DNA from: Tricholomella constricta
Lineage: Eukaryota > Basidiomycota > Agaricomycetes > Agaricales > Lyophyllaceae
Length of the DNA: 64,000 nucleotides
Assembly (NCBI GenBank): GCA_013368375.1
Contig: JAACJP010000008.1
Coordinates: forward strand, 124,001 to 188,000
Direction of reading: 5' to 3'
Every line of letters starts with the position of its first letter. The first letter of the stretch is position 1. The translations under genes were made by a program, and so were the position numbers. This document shows, piece after piece, positions 37,902 through 49,200 of this stretch. The notes under the pieces were generated by a model that did no database searches, was not told where the DNA came from, and saw nothing but the letters and a program-made list of their open reading frames with translations.

Positions 37902-40174
37902 ATGCTCGTCAACGCAATGATGTTGCCCCTCGTTGTCCTCTCTGTGCTGCTCGCGGTTACACCCACCATTGCTGTGTGGCCTGTCCCGCGTCAATACTCA
38001 ACTGGAACCACACCGCTTCGCCTGTCGCCCTCGTTCTCCATCAAGCTCTCTGGCATTGATCATGCCCCTCGAGATCTCGTAGACGCCGTCGCCCGCACGT
38101 CAAGCTACCTTCGCAAGGACAAGCTCCAGGCCCTTGTCCCCGACCGTGGAGCATCGTCGGCCAAAGTCATTCGCGGGGCGAAATCCCTCAGCTCACTCAC
38201 CGTAAGCCTAACAACCAAAGGCAAAGTTCGGAGCATCTCCGAAGAGGCCATCGAGGACGTCGAGTCTCGTGTCGAGGGCTACACGCTCACTATCCCCGCT
38301 GACGGATCTGCCGCATCCCTGAGGGCGAACTCTACTCTGGGTTTGTTCCGTGGTCTCACGACCTTTGGTCAGCTATGGTATGATTGGGATGGCACGACAT
38401 ACACGCTCGAGGCCCCTTTCGACATCGTCGATTCTCCTGCTTATGTACGTTGTCTTTGAACCAAAAACTTGTTACTGCGTCTGATGCCGAAGTAGCCTTA
38501 CCGTGGCCTGATGCTGGATACGGCCCGGAATTAGTATGTATACTACATATCTGTGCTCTGTATGTCCTCTCATGCTATGCAGCTTCCCCGTCGCAGACAT
38601 CAAACGCACTCTCGATGCCATGAGCTGGGTGAAGGTATGCCATCACCGTCTACTGTAGGAATCGCAATTGAAGAGTCCCGAAGATTAACACCCTGCACTG
38701 GCACGTCGTGGATTCGCAATCGTTTCCCCTCGTTGTTCCAGGGTTCACCGAACTCTCTAAAAACGGGGCATACTCTGCCTCACAGGTTTACACGCCTGGC
38801 GACGTGAAAGAAATTGTTCAGTACGCAGCTGCGGTGTGTTCCGTGTCTTTTCCCCTTCACATGCGCTCATATTTCCCATTGATAGCGCGGGATCGATGTA
38901 ATGGCCGAGATCGATACCCCCGGCCACACGTCTATCATTGCCAAGTCTCATCCTGAACACATCGCGTGCTTTGAAGCTTCCCCTTGGACTCAGTTCGCCA
39001 ACGGTAAATAACACGTCTTCTGCTTATCTCGTTATCGATCTAAACCCTCAAATCCAGAACCCCCCGCTGGCCAGCTCCGCCTCGCTTCCGAGGCAACAAC
39101 CAATTTCACAACCTCTCTCCTGAAAGCGGCTGCCTCCATGTTCCCCTCCACACTGTTCAGCACTGGCGGTGACGAGCTCAATGCCAACTGCTACGACAAA
39201 GATGCTGCCACCCAGGCTGATCTAGGTAAGCAGGGCGGCACAGATTGCTTTGAATCACTGAACATACCGCACGCACCAGCTTCGCAGAAGAAGACTCTCG
39301 AACAGGCACTGGATACGTTCACGCAAGTCACGCATAGCGGTCTCAGAGAGGTAGGAAAGAGAGCTGTTGTCTGGGAAGGTACATTCCCAACTCCAAACAA
39401 GTACCGATTCATAGTACTGAATCATGTCTTATCTCCATACAGAGATGGTCATTGAACATGATGTTACCCTTGCCAATGACACCATTGCCTTGTACGCGTA
39501 ACTCTCTCGCCTCCAGCCGCGTATCTACCTAACCGCTTTGTAGGGTTTGGATCTCCTCTGAGCACGTCGCCGCCGTCGCACAGAAGGGTCATAAGCTTAT
39601 CCACGCCGCATCTGACTTCTTCTATCTTGACTGCGGTGGTGGCGGCTGGGTAGGCCAAAACGTCCTCGGCAACAGCTGGTGCGACCCCTTTAAGACCTGG
39701 CAGAAGGTATATACACAGCAGTATATTTTCGGATCACACGCTTACTGCGCTCTTTGTTAGTCTTATTCGTTCAACCCAACTGCGAACCTGACTGAGGAGC
39801 AGAGCAAGCTCGTTCTTGGAGGTACATCGAAATAATGCCGCCCGTCTTTCCTAATCCTGATACATTGTGATATAGGCCAACACCTCCTTTGGACCGAACA
39901 GTCTGGCCCTGCCAACCTAGACCCCGTCGTCTGGCCACGCGCCGCATCTTCCGCAGAGGTTCGTATCAACTTCTTTGATGTGCCAGCGCCCCTTTCCTGA
40001 CATACTGGCTATCTTGACTAGCTATTCTGGTCGGGACCTGGAGGCGACGTCGGCGAGGCGCTACCGAGGCTTCACGACCTATCGTTCCGCTTCGTACAGC
40101 GGGGCGTCAATGCGATCCCGCTACAGCCCACGTGGTGCGCGCTACACCCTGGGATGTGTGACTTGCACGCATGA
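37902..40174 (+). CDS. Beta-N-acetylhexosaminidase, GH20
   Basis: Secreted exo-hydrolase that removes GlcNAc from chitin oligomers and glycans, acting after chitinases in wall turnover. Twelve exons: 37902-38444, 38496-38533, 38583-38634, 38684-38833, 38886-39003, 39058-39225, 39280-39378, 39443-39491, 39544-39706, 39761-39821, 39876-39958 and 40022-40174. They sum to 1677 nt, giving 558 residues. It has a signal peptide (residues 1-24, or from M6/M7), the GH20b N-terminal domain ending VWPVPRQYS..DSPAY, then the TIM barrel: PYRGLMLDTARNYFPV, NTLHWHVVDSQSFP, RGIDVMAEIDTPGH, the catalytic pair in STGGDELN, VWISSE and LLWTEQSG. The end is CALHPGMCDLHA. All key GH20 motifs are intact. Confidence 0.94.
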
Positions 40175-40605
40175 AGGCATCTTTATGTGTACGAAACTGT
40201 TTACAGCAAAATAGCAAATTTCACAAATGATACCCAGCCTTTGCTTTATTCTTTTTGCTTGAAGTCTTGTGAGCGATTATGGATCGTACTGTAAACATGA
40301 GTTGTTTACATTGCAAGGCTTATCCGACGACAACATGCGTGTACGTCGTAGTTCCCAGGGCGGCAGTCTCGCGCAGTGAAGTGAGTTCCTATAGATATCG
40401 TTGGCCACTTTCATACTTGTAGAGGGTGAGCCTTCTATTCTCTGCGATTTGCCGAGATACCCCACCTAAACAATAGGCACAAATTATACCGATGGGAGGA
40501 GCGTGGTCTGTGGCCTGAATTCGGTTAAATTTATTCCAATGCCAACTTCCATGTATATATTATCTTACAGGGAGTACAGTAATAAAATTAGCAGTGATGT
40601 TCTAA
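40175..40605. other. Intergenic between convergent genes
   Basis: About 430 bp between the 3' ends of the GH20 gene (+) and DUF6533 copy 2 (-). It is AT-rich with only short frames. It presumably holds both 3' UTRs; nothing else was seen. Confidence 0.45.
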
Positions 40606-42272
40606 TTACACATCCTCGTATATTGTCCGTGTACTGTCTGTGTTCGTGGCACTTCTTCCCGGGCGGAACGCAATGGGCTCATCGGACGATTTAAACATGT
40701 CTGGCCCGGTAGTGAGTGTCTCCACCGTCAACGCACCCGGGGCCAGCACCATTCTTCGCAAATTCAGCACGATCCGCGATGCGATAATCACGGCCATGGA
40801 CTTCATTGGCGCAATCAAGATTGCGCGCAGTTGCTCGCGCTCTGGGGGGATATGGACCACGTACAGGAGCAGTGTCGCAAGGCCTGAGCTTTTGCGACCA
40901 ACGAAGTCAGTGTTCTGCAGGTTTTATTGAGCCGAACGGATATTACTCACAAGAACAGCACTGTGTAGTATGCAAGGGAGTCCCGGAAGATGACCATCGT
41001 AATTCTATAATTTCCCATTTTGACTGGAAAAGTTTGTCAAATGCAGCTCGCAAGGTAAAAGTAAATACTACTCACAGTGTTGGAGAACGCGAATAGCAGT
41101 TAGGGCAAAGATACTGAAATCAAAGCAGGTTGACACGATGAATTCACCCAACGTCGCGTTGTGGGGCGTCGATGATATGTTGAACCCGCAGGTAAGCCCG
41201 CGAACTGGGGGCGGCGAGACTAAAAAGTGATGTTATGAGTTCCTTGAAATGAATGATCTAGAGAAAAGTCATACATCTGATGTCTCTGGTGATTAGAGAA
41301 AGTGCGGTGAACATGCCGATGCTCGTCCCCTATATTATGACCACTCTTGAGCTGATCATTGTCAGTCAAGGACAAGTTGGAGTACTCACCACGATCACGA
41401 ATATGATTAACCACTTATAAATATTGAATTTTCCTGGGGTGCGATAAAGAGCGTATGTGCGAAGGCCCATGAAAACTACCTCGACGGGTCAGCAGGGATT
41501 CCGAGATGGCCGACGATAGAAGACATACTGGTCGTAGGAATGAACAACCCATAGGCAAACCATTCATCAAAGTAAAACCATATCCTGCAAAACTGAGGAG
41601 GACGGATTGATAAGACAAGGAGAGTAAAAATGAACATTACAATAAAAATTACCTCGAAAGGCGAGTCAGGACGAAGGAAAACTATAATGCGCGTCAATTC
41701 TTCGTCAGGAGATACACATGAATTCGAGACTTACACACTAGAGTAACACCTTGTTCCAAGATGTTGCCGTACCGCATGATAAGGTACATCAAGGATGAAA
41801 ATGTCTTCCGCGCTTTCTGTACACTAATCGTTTCTAGGAGTTGATCAATGTGTTTGATAGTTACATACCCAAACAAGTTCAAGCTGGTCCCGTTAATGAG
41901 TAAAACTTTTCTTCACACGAAGATATGAGAGGCCTACTTCGCTGTTCAAGAATGCATTTGCTCAGTGGTACAATCGATGTGATATATCTGATTTACTAAA
42001 CTTACATGGGAAATGTCAAGATGATGTCGTATATTAGACACATGTAACTTGCAACTGAGAGGCCGTACTTGAGCTATAGGCCATGTAACATCGAATATCA
42101 GGCTCACCCATGAGGTACTACAGGAAGTGAGATAAGCCTCGAGAAGATCAATATCTGTATCAAAACCTACATTTACGAGCTGTGCATCCTTCAGAGCTAT
42201 TGTGAACGCTCTGAGCAACGCAGCGGTTTGGGGATCCGACGGCAGGCTCGCTGAAGGCTCTGGAGTTGCCAT
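40606..42272 (-). CDS. DUF6533 multi-pass membrane protein (copy 2)
   Basis: Paralogue of the gene at 17139-18760, in the opposite orientation. The start is ATG 42270-42272 (MATPEPSASLPSDPQTAALL) and the stop is at 40606-40608 after TRTIYEDV. The same exon pattern is seen, including a 10-nt exon (42108-42117), a 4-nt exon (41938-41941) and a 15-nt exon (41869-41883). Splicing yields SYMCLIYDIILTFPIELELV and then W, followed by KARKTFSSLMYLIMRYGNIL. Later blocks include FCRIWFYFDEWFAYGLFIP, GLRTYALYR and PPEREQLRAILIAPMKSMA. The function is unknown. A LINE is inserted 542 bp upstream of its start codon, which may affect expression. Confidence 0.82.
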
Positions 42273-42813
42273 GATGCGAGTAGGATGTACTTGACGTGCT
42301 GAAGCAACAAATGCGGGAGGCCCGTAAAAACGGTAGTTTTAAGGCAACCCCAACTCAACGTCTTCCATTTCATTATACTGAGTATTTGTTCCTGCGATGA
42401 AAATGATGGCTTCTCAAATACGCCACATTTGGTATGAGCAAATCATCACATCAAGAAGCCGAATCGCACGTCGCGGTGAAGATGAAACGCACGGATAACT
42501 GATCTCACCACACAGCCGATGAGACCTGAAGACGGGCGCCGATTTACAGGGTAATCTATTTCAAGCTTTGCTGCTCAGGTGATGAATTTATTGCCCGATA
42601 AGCACCACTGCCATCAGATTACAGTACTGCTGCTGGAGCCTGGATCACAAATTGAGATGATAGAGTCAGGGATTTTGTTTGATCGTGTCGATGAATGGAT
42701 GTTAGTGAATGATTGAGCTGGCCCGTCAGCGAGTCATGATCCGTGGATAACGAAAAGAACGAAAGAAGAGACTCAGAACGGCGATAGTTCGGATGCGTAG
42801 GTTAACTGCAAGC
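42273..42813. other. Upstream region of DUF6533 copy 2, bordering the LINE
   Basis: About 540 bp of host sequence left of the 5' target-site duplication. Before the LINE inserted, it and 51725-51898 formed one divergent intergenic region of about 0.73 kb between the DUF6533 and dehydrogenase genes. No promoter element could be pinned down. Confidence 0.5.
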
Positions 42814-42827
42814 AGAAAAGCGTTCAA
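42814..42827 (+). repeat. 5' target-site duplication of the LINE
   Basis: AGAAAAGCGTTCAA, identical to 51711-51724 directly after the poly(A) tail. The first A may instead belong to the tail, so the duplication is 13 or 14 bp. Flanking bases differ on both sides (C before and G after here; A before and C after at the other copy). Confidence 0.95.
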
Positions 42828-43669
42828 GGCAACAACCATTTATCCAACTTTTCCCGATTTGGGGGGCTTGATCCTAAACCACCATGTTGGTTGGAATTTC
42901 ACACGCCCAGTGAGCGGCGGTGCAACGCGGTAACACCTACCCGTTGGTCCTACTACTCCGTAGGAGGCATACAACATGTGTATTGCCAAATGCCTACCGA
43001 GGTAGAGCTGGAGCCCCCCCCCCCCAACCCTACCAGACCTCAATAACGTCCGCCGTACCCCCACGCTGAGACACATCTGTCAGACGTGCGAAACGGAAGC
43101 CCCGAGGAATGAAATGTTAATTAAGCATCTTTCCCCACTGGGCCCGAGGCCCCAACCCAACCCATCCCCCCTCGATGAAATATCCAAATGAGACCAACTC
43201 AACCGTGCAGAGATCCCCAAAACGGAAATGACGTGAACGACCTCACAAGAGGCCACGTCACGGCCCGGAAACGCAACGACACGAGACTCGGCACCCCGGG
43301 CCGATAATCACGTCTAAGTAAACGCACAAAGGTGAAACAAATCGCCGGGATCCCCCGTCGTACCAAAGGTAGGTACCACACTACCAAAGCACTGAAGAAC
43401 CGTCAACTGCACGAAGACACTGACTCGCCGAAGTGCAGCAGACAAGCCTCTCCACAATCCTTTATGCCCAACTTATAACACGGGCCCACCCACGTTTCAA
43501 GGAAGACGTCAAAATGACAACCGTCTAGCCTCAACAAGCTCTCATCCCTTAGTCAATAAAATCTAATCTGAAAGTAACGTAAGAAACGTGGAGGGAGCGA
43601 TTTATAGAAAAGAGAACTGATAACAGACCCTACGACCAGATCCCCACATCTAGCCCACAAAAACAAACC
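42828..43669 (+). other. LINE 5' untranslated region
   Basis: 842 bp from the element's left end to the first ATG. It contains a C12 run (43014-43025) and a small hairpin (CCTAC-6 nt-GTAGG near 42950-42965). It should hold the internal promoter needed for autonomous copies, but I could not identify one. Confidence 0.6.
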
Positions 43670-45845
43670 ATGCCTCAGGAAACGTACCCCCCTCCCAAAA
43701 TCGTAACAATCATCGCATCCTCCACAATAATACTCCGCAAAGACGGCAAAGACCATCTTGTATGGCGCTGCGAAGACCACCTATCCAATGAGCCCATCTA
43801 TATGGGAGACACGCTCATCATACTTGCCAAGGAAGCAGGCTGGGCGGGAGAAATTATGAGAACTCGTGCGAAAATCGAAAGAGTCATACCCGCGAGGAAC
43901 ATGGCATGGGTTCACCTTGGCCTACAGGACGACGCATACGAGAGCTCTTCCGTGCTCATCCCCTTCAGACGCATCAGACTGAACTACCTCGCATACCTGC
44001 AACACATCAGCGGAGAGCTCGGTGAGTCGCACGTAAAAGCATACTTTGAGCTGACTGACAAAGTAAAACCAGGCAGGGCAACCGCATACCCTGAAACGAG
44101 GCGCGCCAAACCACAAGACGTAGCCACTGATCGCTCCGATGTCCGAACCCATGCCAAATTCTGATCGTGGGAAACGGGAGACCAAGGCGATATGCGGAAG
44201 AGGAAGGACCTACACTCGTATATAAACCAGTAGCACTCAACGAATACAGCGGTTCCCCCTTCACGTCTGAATCTTCCCTACACTGGCTGAACTTCCGCTG
44301 TCCCGTCTCTCTAACAAACGCCCTCCGGACGGAAGCCCAGTGAAGAACACAGAGGACAACCCACGCCCCGCGCCAAAATCACGACGTATCACTAGCCTGA
44401 ACTTGTTCTCCCCTCTTGCTCCGCCCCCCTCAGGCCCCCAAGGAGAGGACCCCTTCAACATCAACATGGAAGACCTCGAGAATGGCGACACCGGGAGTAA
44501 CGAATTCCCACCGCTCACACGAATCGGGAATAGTGTTCCGACGTTCCTCCACCCAGTAAGCCCATTAAACTGCTATAGATGACTCTTCCACTAAAGAAAA
44601 CGACATTCTCCCTAGATGAGTAGCGTCCCGAACCCGAGTGCCCCACGCTACCCAGCCCCAGACACCCCATCTCCCCCTCCTCGCCAAATCCCCACGCTCG
44701 CCCCACCAACCGGGACCTCATCGTCGAACAGTCTAACTCAGAACGCTGCCCCTGCCCCAGGACTACACTTCGCACGCGACCCCAACCTCCCGTGGCAGCT
44801 GACCATCCGCGAGAACGTAGCAAGAAACCAGAAAGGACTAGTGTGCACGGCCGCCCCCCTCTGCGGCTTCCCAACGGTCCACCTACACTCAGCCCCAACC
44901 TTTAACCTCACCTCCGTGCGTCTCCAGCAATGGCAGAACAAGCCGAACCCGAAACTATGGGTAAGGCTGTTCGACGGAAATTTCGACCCCAACCCCCTCA
45001 ACTCAGTTGCCCTCATTCGGGACCTCATCAGGAAAATCGTTAACGAACCGGGAGTCATAGTAGCGCCCCCCGCCCGCATGCAACAGACCACCGGAAGAGT
45101 ACAGCCCCCCTTCCACTTCCTTCTCTCGAACATCAGCCAAGAGTCCGCCGACACGCTCGTTGACCTCCATACTGTATCCACCACTGAAGCCACAATTTTC
45201 CTTGTCCCATTCGACCCACCAATCCCCTCCTTTATCATGACAATGTGCGGCCTCACGTACCCGCTCAACTCGGACGCTCACGAGGAAGTAGCGAACTACG
45301 TCCGGGAGGAACTAGGCCGAAACCCCGCCATCGCCGGATTCATTCACGACAACCTGGAAGGCCCACCCAACGCAGGAGCCGTGATAGATGCCTACGCCTC
45401 AGTCTACGTGAAAGGCTTTACTGTACAACGTCTGTCAATGCCCGACGGACCAAGCATGAAGAGCGGACCACAGATAGTTTGGAACGTCTACTTTGGTAAT
45501 CCCATCGACATCTCCCTGGCGAACTTCTACACTCTCGTCGCCATGATCCGGAACCTCCCATTCTCAAATGCCGACTATGGCGACGGACGTCCGCTACGAG
45601 GCACCTCAATCTTCCAGTGCGCAGGATGTAAGTCCACTGACCATCCGAGGGCTCTATGCCCCTACATGACTCTCTCGGGCTGGTTCGGTCCCAAACGCCA
45701 AGAAACATCGGACCAGCCCAGCACCGCTTCTGCCGAAGCCGAACCCGGAACTTCGCAAACACGCCGAGGAGGTCGAGGCCGTGGAAGAGCACGGGGAAGG
45801 GGACGAGGAAATCGCGGCCGCGTCCGCGGCCGCGAGGGCAGCTAG
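43670..45845 (+). CDS. LINE ORF1 (gag-like, CCHC and RG-rich), predicted spliced
   Basis: The largest contiguous part is 44616-45845 (409 residues). It is a nucleic-acid-binding ORF1 protein with one CCHC knuckle (CAGCKSTDHPRALC) and an RG-rich tail (RRGGRGRGRARGRG). Upstream, ATG 43670 opens a 164-codon frame (stop 44165-44167). Two intron-like segments would fuse everything. The first is 44022-44340: donor G|GTGAGT, branch CTAAC at 44311-44315, acceptor CCCAG. The second is 44556-44615: donor GTAAGC, acceptor CCTAG. Exons 43670-44021, 44341-44555 and 44616-45845 then sum to 1797 nt, or 598 residues without a stop. The leader contains GDTLIILAKEAGWAGEI..., which looks KOW/SH3-like (inference). 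The alternative is separate small ORFs with ORF1 starting at ATG 44616. Confidence 0.75.
44022..44340 (+). other. Putative intron 1 of LINE ORF1
   Basis: Donor CG|GTGAGT, branch-like TCTCTAAC ending 25 nt before the acceptor, acceptor GCCCAG. Removal joins the leader frame (phase 1) to the frame open from 44271. At 319 nt it is long for this genome. If retained, the leader ends at 44164 as a 164-residue protein. Confidence 0.5.
44556..44615 (+). other. Putative intron 2 of LINE ORF1
   Basis: 60 nt, donor CCA|GTAAGC, a weak branch candidate (CACTAAAG) and acceptor CCTAG placed exactly before the ATG of the 409-residue ORF. Removal is phase 0 and leaves the frame open. Its size is typical of introns in the neighbouring host genes. 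Confidence 0.5.
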
Positions 45846-46229
45846 ATACTATTCACTCCACCCCTAATATACAATAACCCTACGTACCAATCATCATGTC
45901 CTTCGTGCAACGAATCTGCCAACGTGTGAGGGCGTAAATCTAATAAAGCAAGAACAAGGACAACATAAAAAACTAAGTGCTTACCAGGGATGAATTTACT
46001 GACCGCATGCGGGACAGGTAAGCCCAGGTGAACACGAACTCTCCCCGGCAACGGGGAGTTTTTTAAAAATAAAAACGGCAGTCTACATAGCGTAGAGGAC
46101 GGTGCCGTGCAGCAGTCCTGCTTAAGTCAACGGGCATCTTTGAGGGCCTCTCCCCACAATGAAACCCGAAGACAACGTCCTCCAGCCCACCCCTGGATCA
46201 AAAGGGTGGCGATCCCCGCACTTGGTTGT
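45846..46229 (+). other. LINE inter-ORF region with structured RNA
   Basis: 384 bp between the ORF1 stop and the predicted ORF2 ATG. It contains AATAAA (45942-45947), which could be a poly(A) signal for an ORF1-only transcript. A 7-bp GC-rich hairpin with a GCAA tetraloop (46041-46058) is followed by T6. A second imperfect hairpin (CGGCA..TGCCG) lies at about 46076-46108. An ATG at 46159 starts a short frame overlapping the ORF2 start. Confidence 0.6.
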
Positions 46230-49200
46230 ATGCGAGGTAAGTTTTTTCAACCACTAACACACTAACCCCCCCACTCCCAACAGGTAGCGCAAACGGCAAC
46301 GGACGAATCACCGACCAATCCGGAGGGGATAACGAACCAGCCGCCACTCGCCCCGAAGATGGACTGGAAGGTCAGGTAGGCGGAGTTCCTAATAGGAACG
46401 CCTGGGAAGCGACACAACCCAGATCCTCGCCGAGGCGAGGAGGCGGCTCAAGAGCCGCCGCGCACCAAGACGCGCTAGACACAAACCCGTACGCGGGAGG
46501 GTCCCATGAACCAGTGTCCAGTCCAAATAGGCCTGATCCCCCCGAGGGGGGAAACATAGTGAACAACACACACACTACGCCAGAAACCACGAACGTGGAA
46601 GAAGAACCCCAGATCCCCTCCCTGAACAGAGAACAACGACGAAACATAGAAAGACAGAGGAAAAAATCCACAAAAGCAGCAATAAGAGTCGGCTCAATAA
46701 ACATTAGAGGATATCGATCAGCGGGAGACGGCAGATCGGGCTCCAAATGGTTCCACATCAACCAATTAATCCGAGACAAGAGGCTAGGGATCCTAGCAGT
46801 TCAGGAAACCCACCTAACAGAAGAACGAAAGGAGGACCTTGAACGACTATTCTCGAAACGAATGAAGATTTTCATATCAAAAGACCCCGATAACCCAACC
46901 GGAAAAGCCGGAGTAGCAATAGTGCTCAACAGAGAAATAACAAACGTAACAGACGCCAAAATAACAGAGATCATACCCGGCAGAGCAATACTCATACAGA
47001 CCAATTGGCACAGAGCAGAAAAGATCTCGGTATTAGCGGTGTACGCCCCAAACCTGACAAGAGCCGGAGAAAACGCAGAGTTCTGGAAGACACTGAGAAA
47101 TTACTTCACCATACACCCGAGAGTAAAAGTAGACATCTTAACAGGTGACTTTAACGTGGTCGAAGACATGCTAGACCGTCTACCCGCACACAGCGACCCC
47201 CAAGACGCAATAGAAGAACTGACAGAATTCCGAAACCTCCTAGACCTAGTCGACGGATGGAGAACAACCTTCCCAACGACAAAAGCATACACATTCTTAC
47301 AAGATGCAACCGCTACACAATCCCGACTAGACAGATTATATGTCTCCGCAGAAATTCTACAATCAGCAAGAGAGTGGAAAATAGAGTCCTCTGGAATACC
47401 AGGAGCGGATCATAAATTAGTATCGGTAATGGTAGCGCACCAAGAAGCACCCTGGATAGGAAAAGGACGATGGTCTATCCCACACCACGTCCTGAAAGAC
47501 AAACTATTCAGAACCACAGTGAAGAAAGAAGGAAGAAAAGCCCTCGAAGAAGCGCAACTGGCACAAGAAACAAGGACAGAACAAAAAAACCCCCAGACGG
47601 TATACACAAAATTCAAATCAGAAATACTAAACAGTGCCCGCCAAAGAGACAAAGCCATCATCCCCAGAATAGAACGCCAGTTACGAGATCTCCAAAACGC
47701 ATTAGACAGAATAAATAACGACCCACACGCAGAAGACGACGACAGGAAAATTGCATCAGCCGAGGTAGAGACGAAAATACGCACTCTATCCCAGAGAAAG
47801 CACATAAACAAGAGAAAAAAGACCGCCGTACGAAATAGGCTAGAAGGAGAAACAATATGCCGATACTGGACACAATCAAACAAAGAATCAAAGCCCCGAG
47901 ATATGATATACGCACTAAAAAGACCCCCAGAAAACGATTATACACAAAACCCAGAATACGAAACTAACTCACAGAAGATGGCGGAAATGGCAAAAGAATA
48001 TCACGACTCCCTACAACAAAGAGGTGCACCGGCACGAACAGACACCAGAGAGGAACAAATCAGGATAGCCCTCGAAAACGTTACAAAAAAGACCTCAGAA
48101 ACCCAAAAGCAAGAACTGAGCCAAGAAATCACGAGAGACGAAGTAATAGAGGCCCTAAAAAAAGCCAAAAACAACACCGCAGCCGGCCTAGACGGAGCCA
48201 CAAATGAAATGTGGAAAGCACTGAACAACCAACATGTAGAAGACCTCAAAGGCAACGAAGAATCCGCCTTCGACATAGTAAACTTACTAGTAATACTGTT
48301 CAATGACATCATGACTCACGGACTAATCCAGACATCAACTTTCGCAGAAGGATGGATGTGCCCATTATATAAAAAAAATGATAGAACAGAAATCGAAAAC
48401 TATAGACCCATTACCTGCCTGAACACAGATTACAAACTCCTCACAAAATGCCTAGCCACAAGACTCGCGAACGTCGCTCCAGACATAATACACCCAAACC
48501 AAGCTGGATTTATACCTGGGAGAAAAATAACCGACCAAACTAAGCTCATCAGACTAATGATGCAATACGCAGAAAGCGCTAATAAAAACGGACTAATCGT
48601 AGCACTAGACCAAGAAAAAGCGTACGATAAAATAGACCACCAATATCTGTGGAAAACGATGCAGAAATTCGATCTCCCAGACACTTTCATCAATGTAGTT
48701 AAATCCCTCTACAGTAACGCCGAAACCCAAATAATGATAAATGGACACAAATCCGCACCATGGAAAGTTACGAGAGGAGTAAGACAAGGAGACCCGCTAT
48801 CCTGCATGCTATTTGACCTCGCAATAGAACCCCTGGCCACCTCCATAAGAGCTTCAAACCTAAGAGGATTTAATCTGCAGGGATGCGAAGAAAAGATAAT
48901 AACGAACCTTTTCGCAGACGACACCACCATATTCATGTCAGAAGAAGATGATTTCAACGAACTCTCCTCTCTTCTAGAGAAATGGTGCGACGCCTCTACT
49001 GCAAAGTTCAATACAAATAAAACAGAAGTAATCCCGATAGGATCAAAAGAATTCCGGGAAAGAGTAATAAGGACGAGAAAACTCAACCAAGACAAAGAAG
49101 GCATCCCAACACACATACATATAGCAGCTGAAGGGGAGGCGGTCCGCATCCTAGGAGCTTGGTTTGGCAACGGAGCCGACGCAGAAGGACCCTGGTCAAT

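Noticed and set aside
40640..40930. Plus-strand frame over the end of DUF6533 copy 2
   Set aside because: It is a shadow of the minus-strand exon, which matches the paralogue.
46041..46064. Rho-independent bacterial-type terminator
   Set aside because: The GC stem plus T6 looks like one, but the context is a eukaryotic retroelement. Reported only as an RNA structure.
46159..46236. ATG 46159 as the ORF2 start via the same intron
   Set aside because: Its frame is phase 0 at the donor and runs into a stop at 46378-46380 after splicing, so it cannot lead into ORF2. It is better seen as a short upstream ORF.
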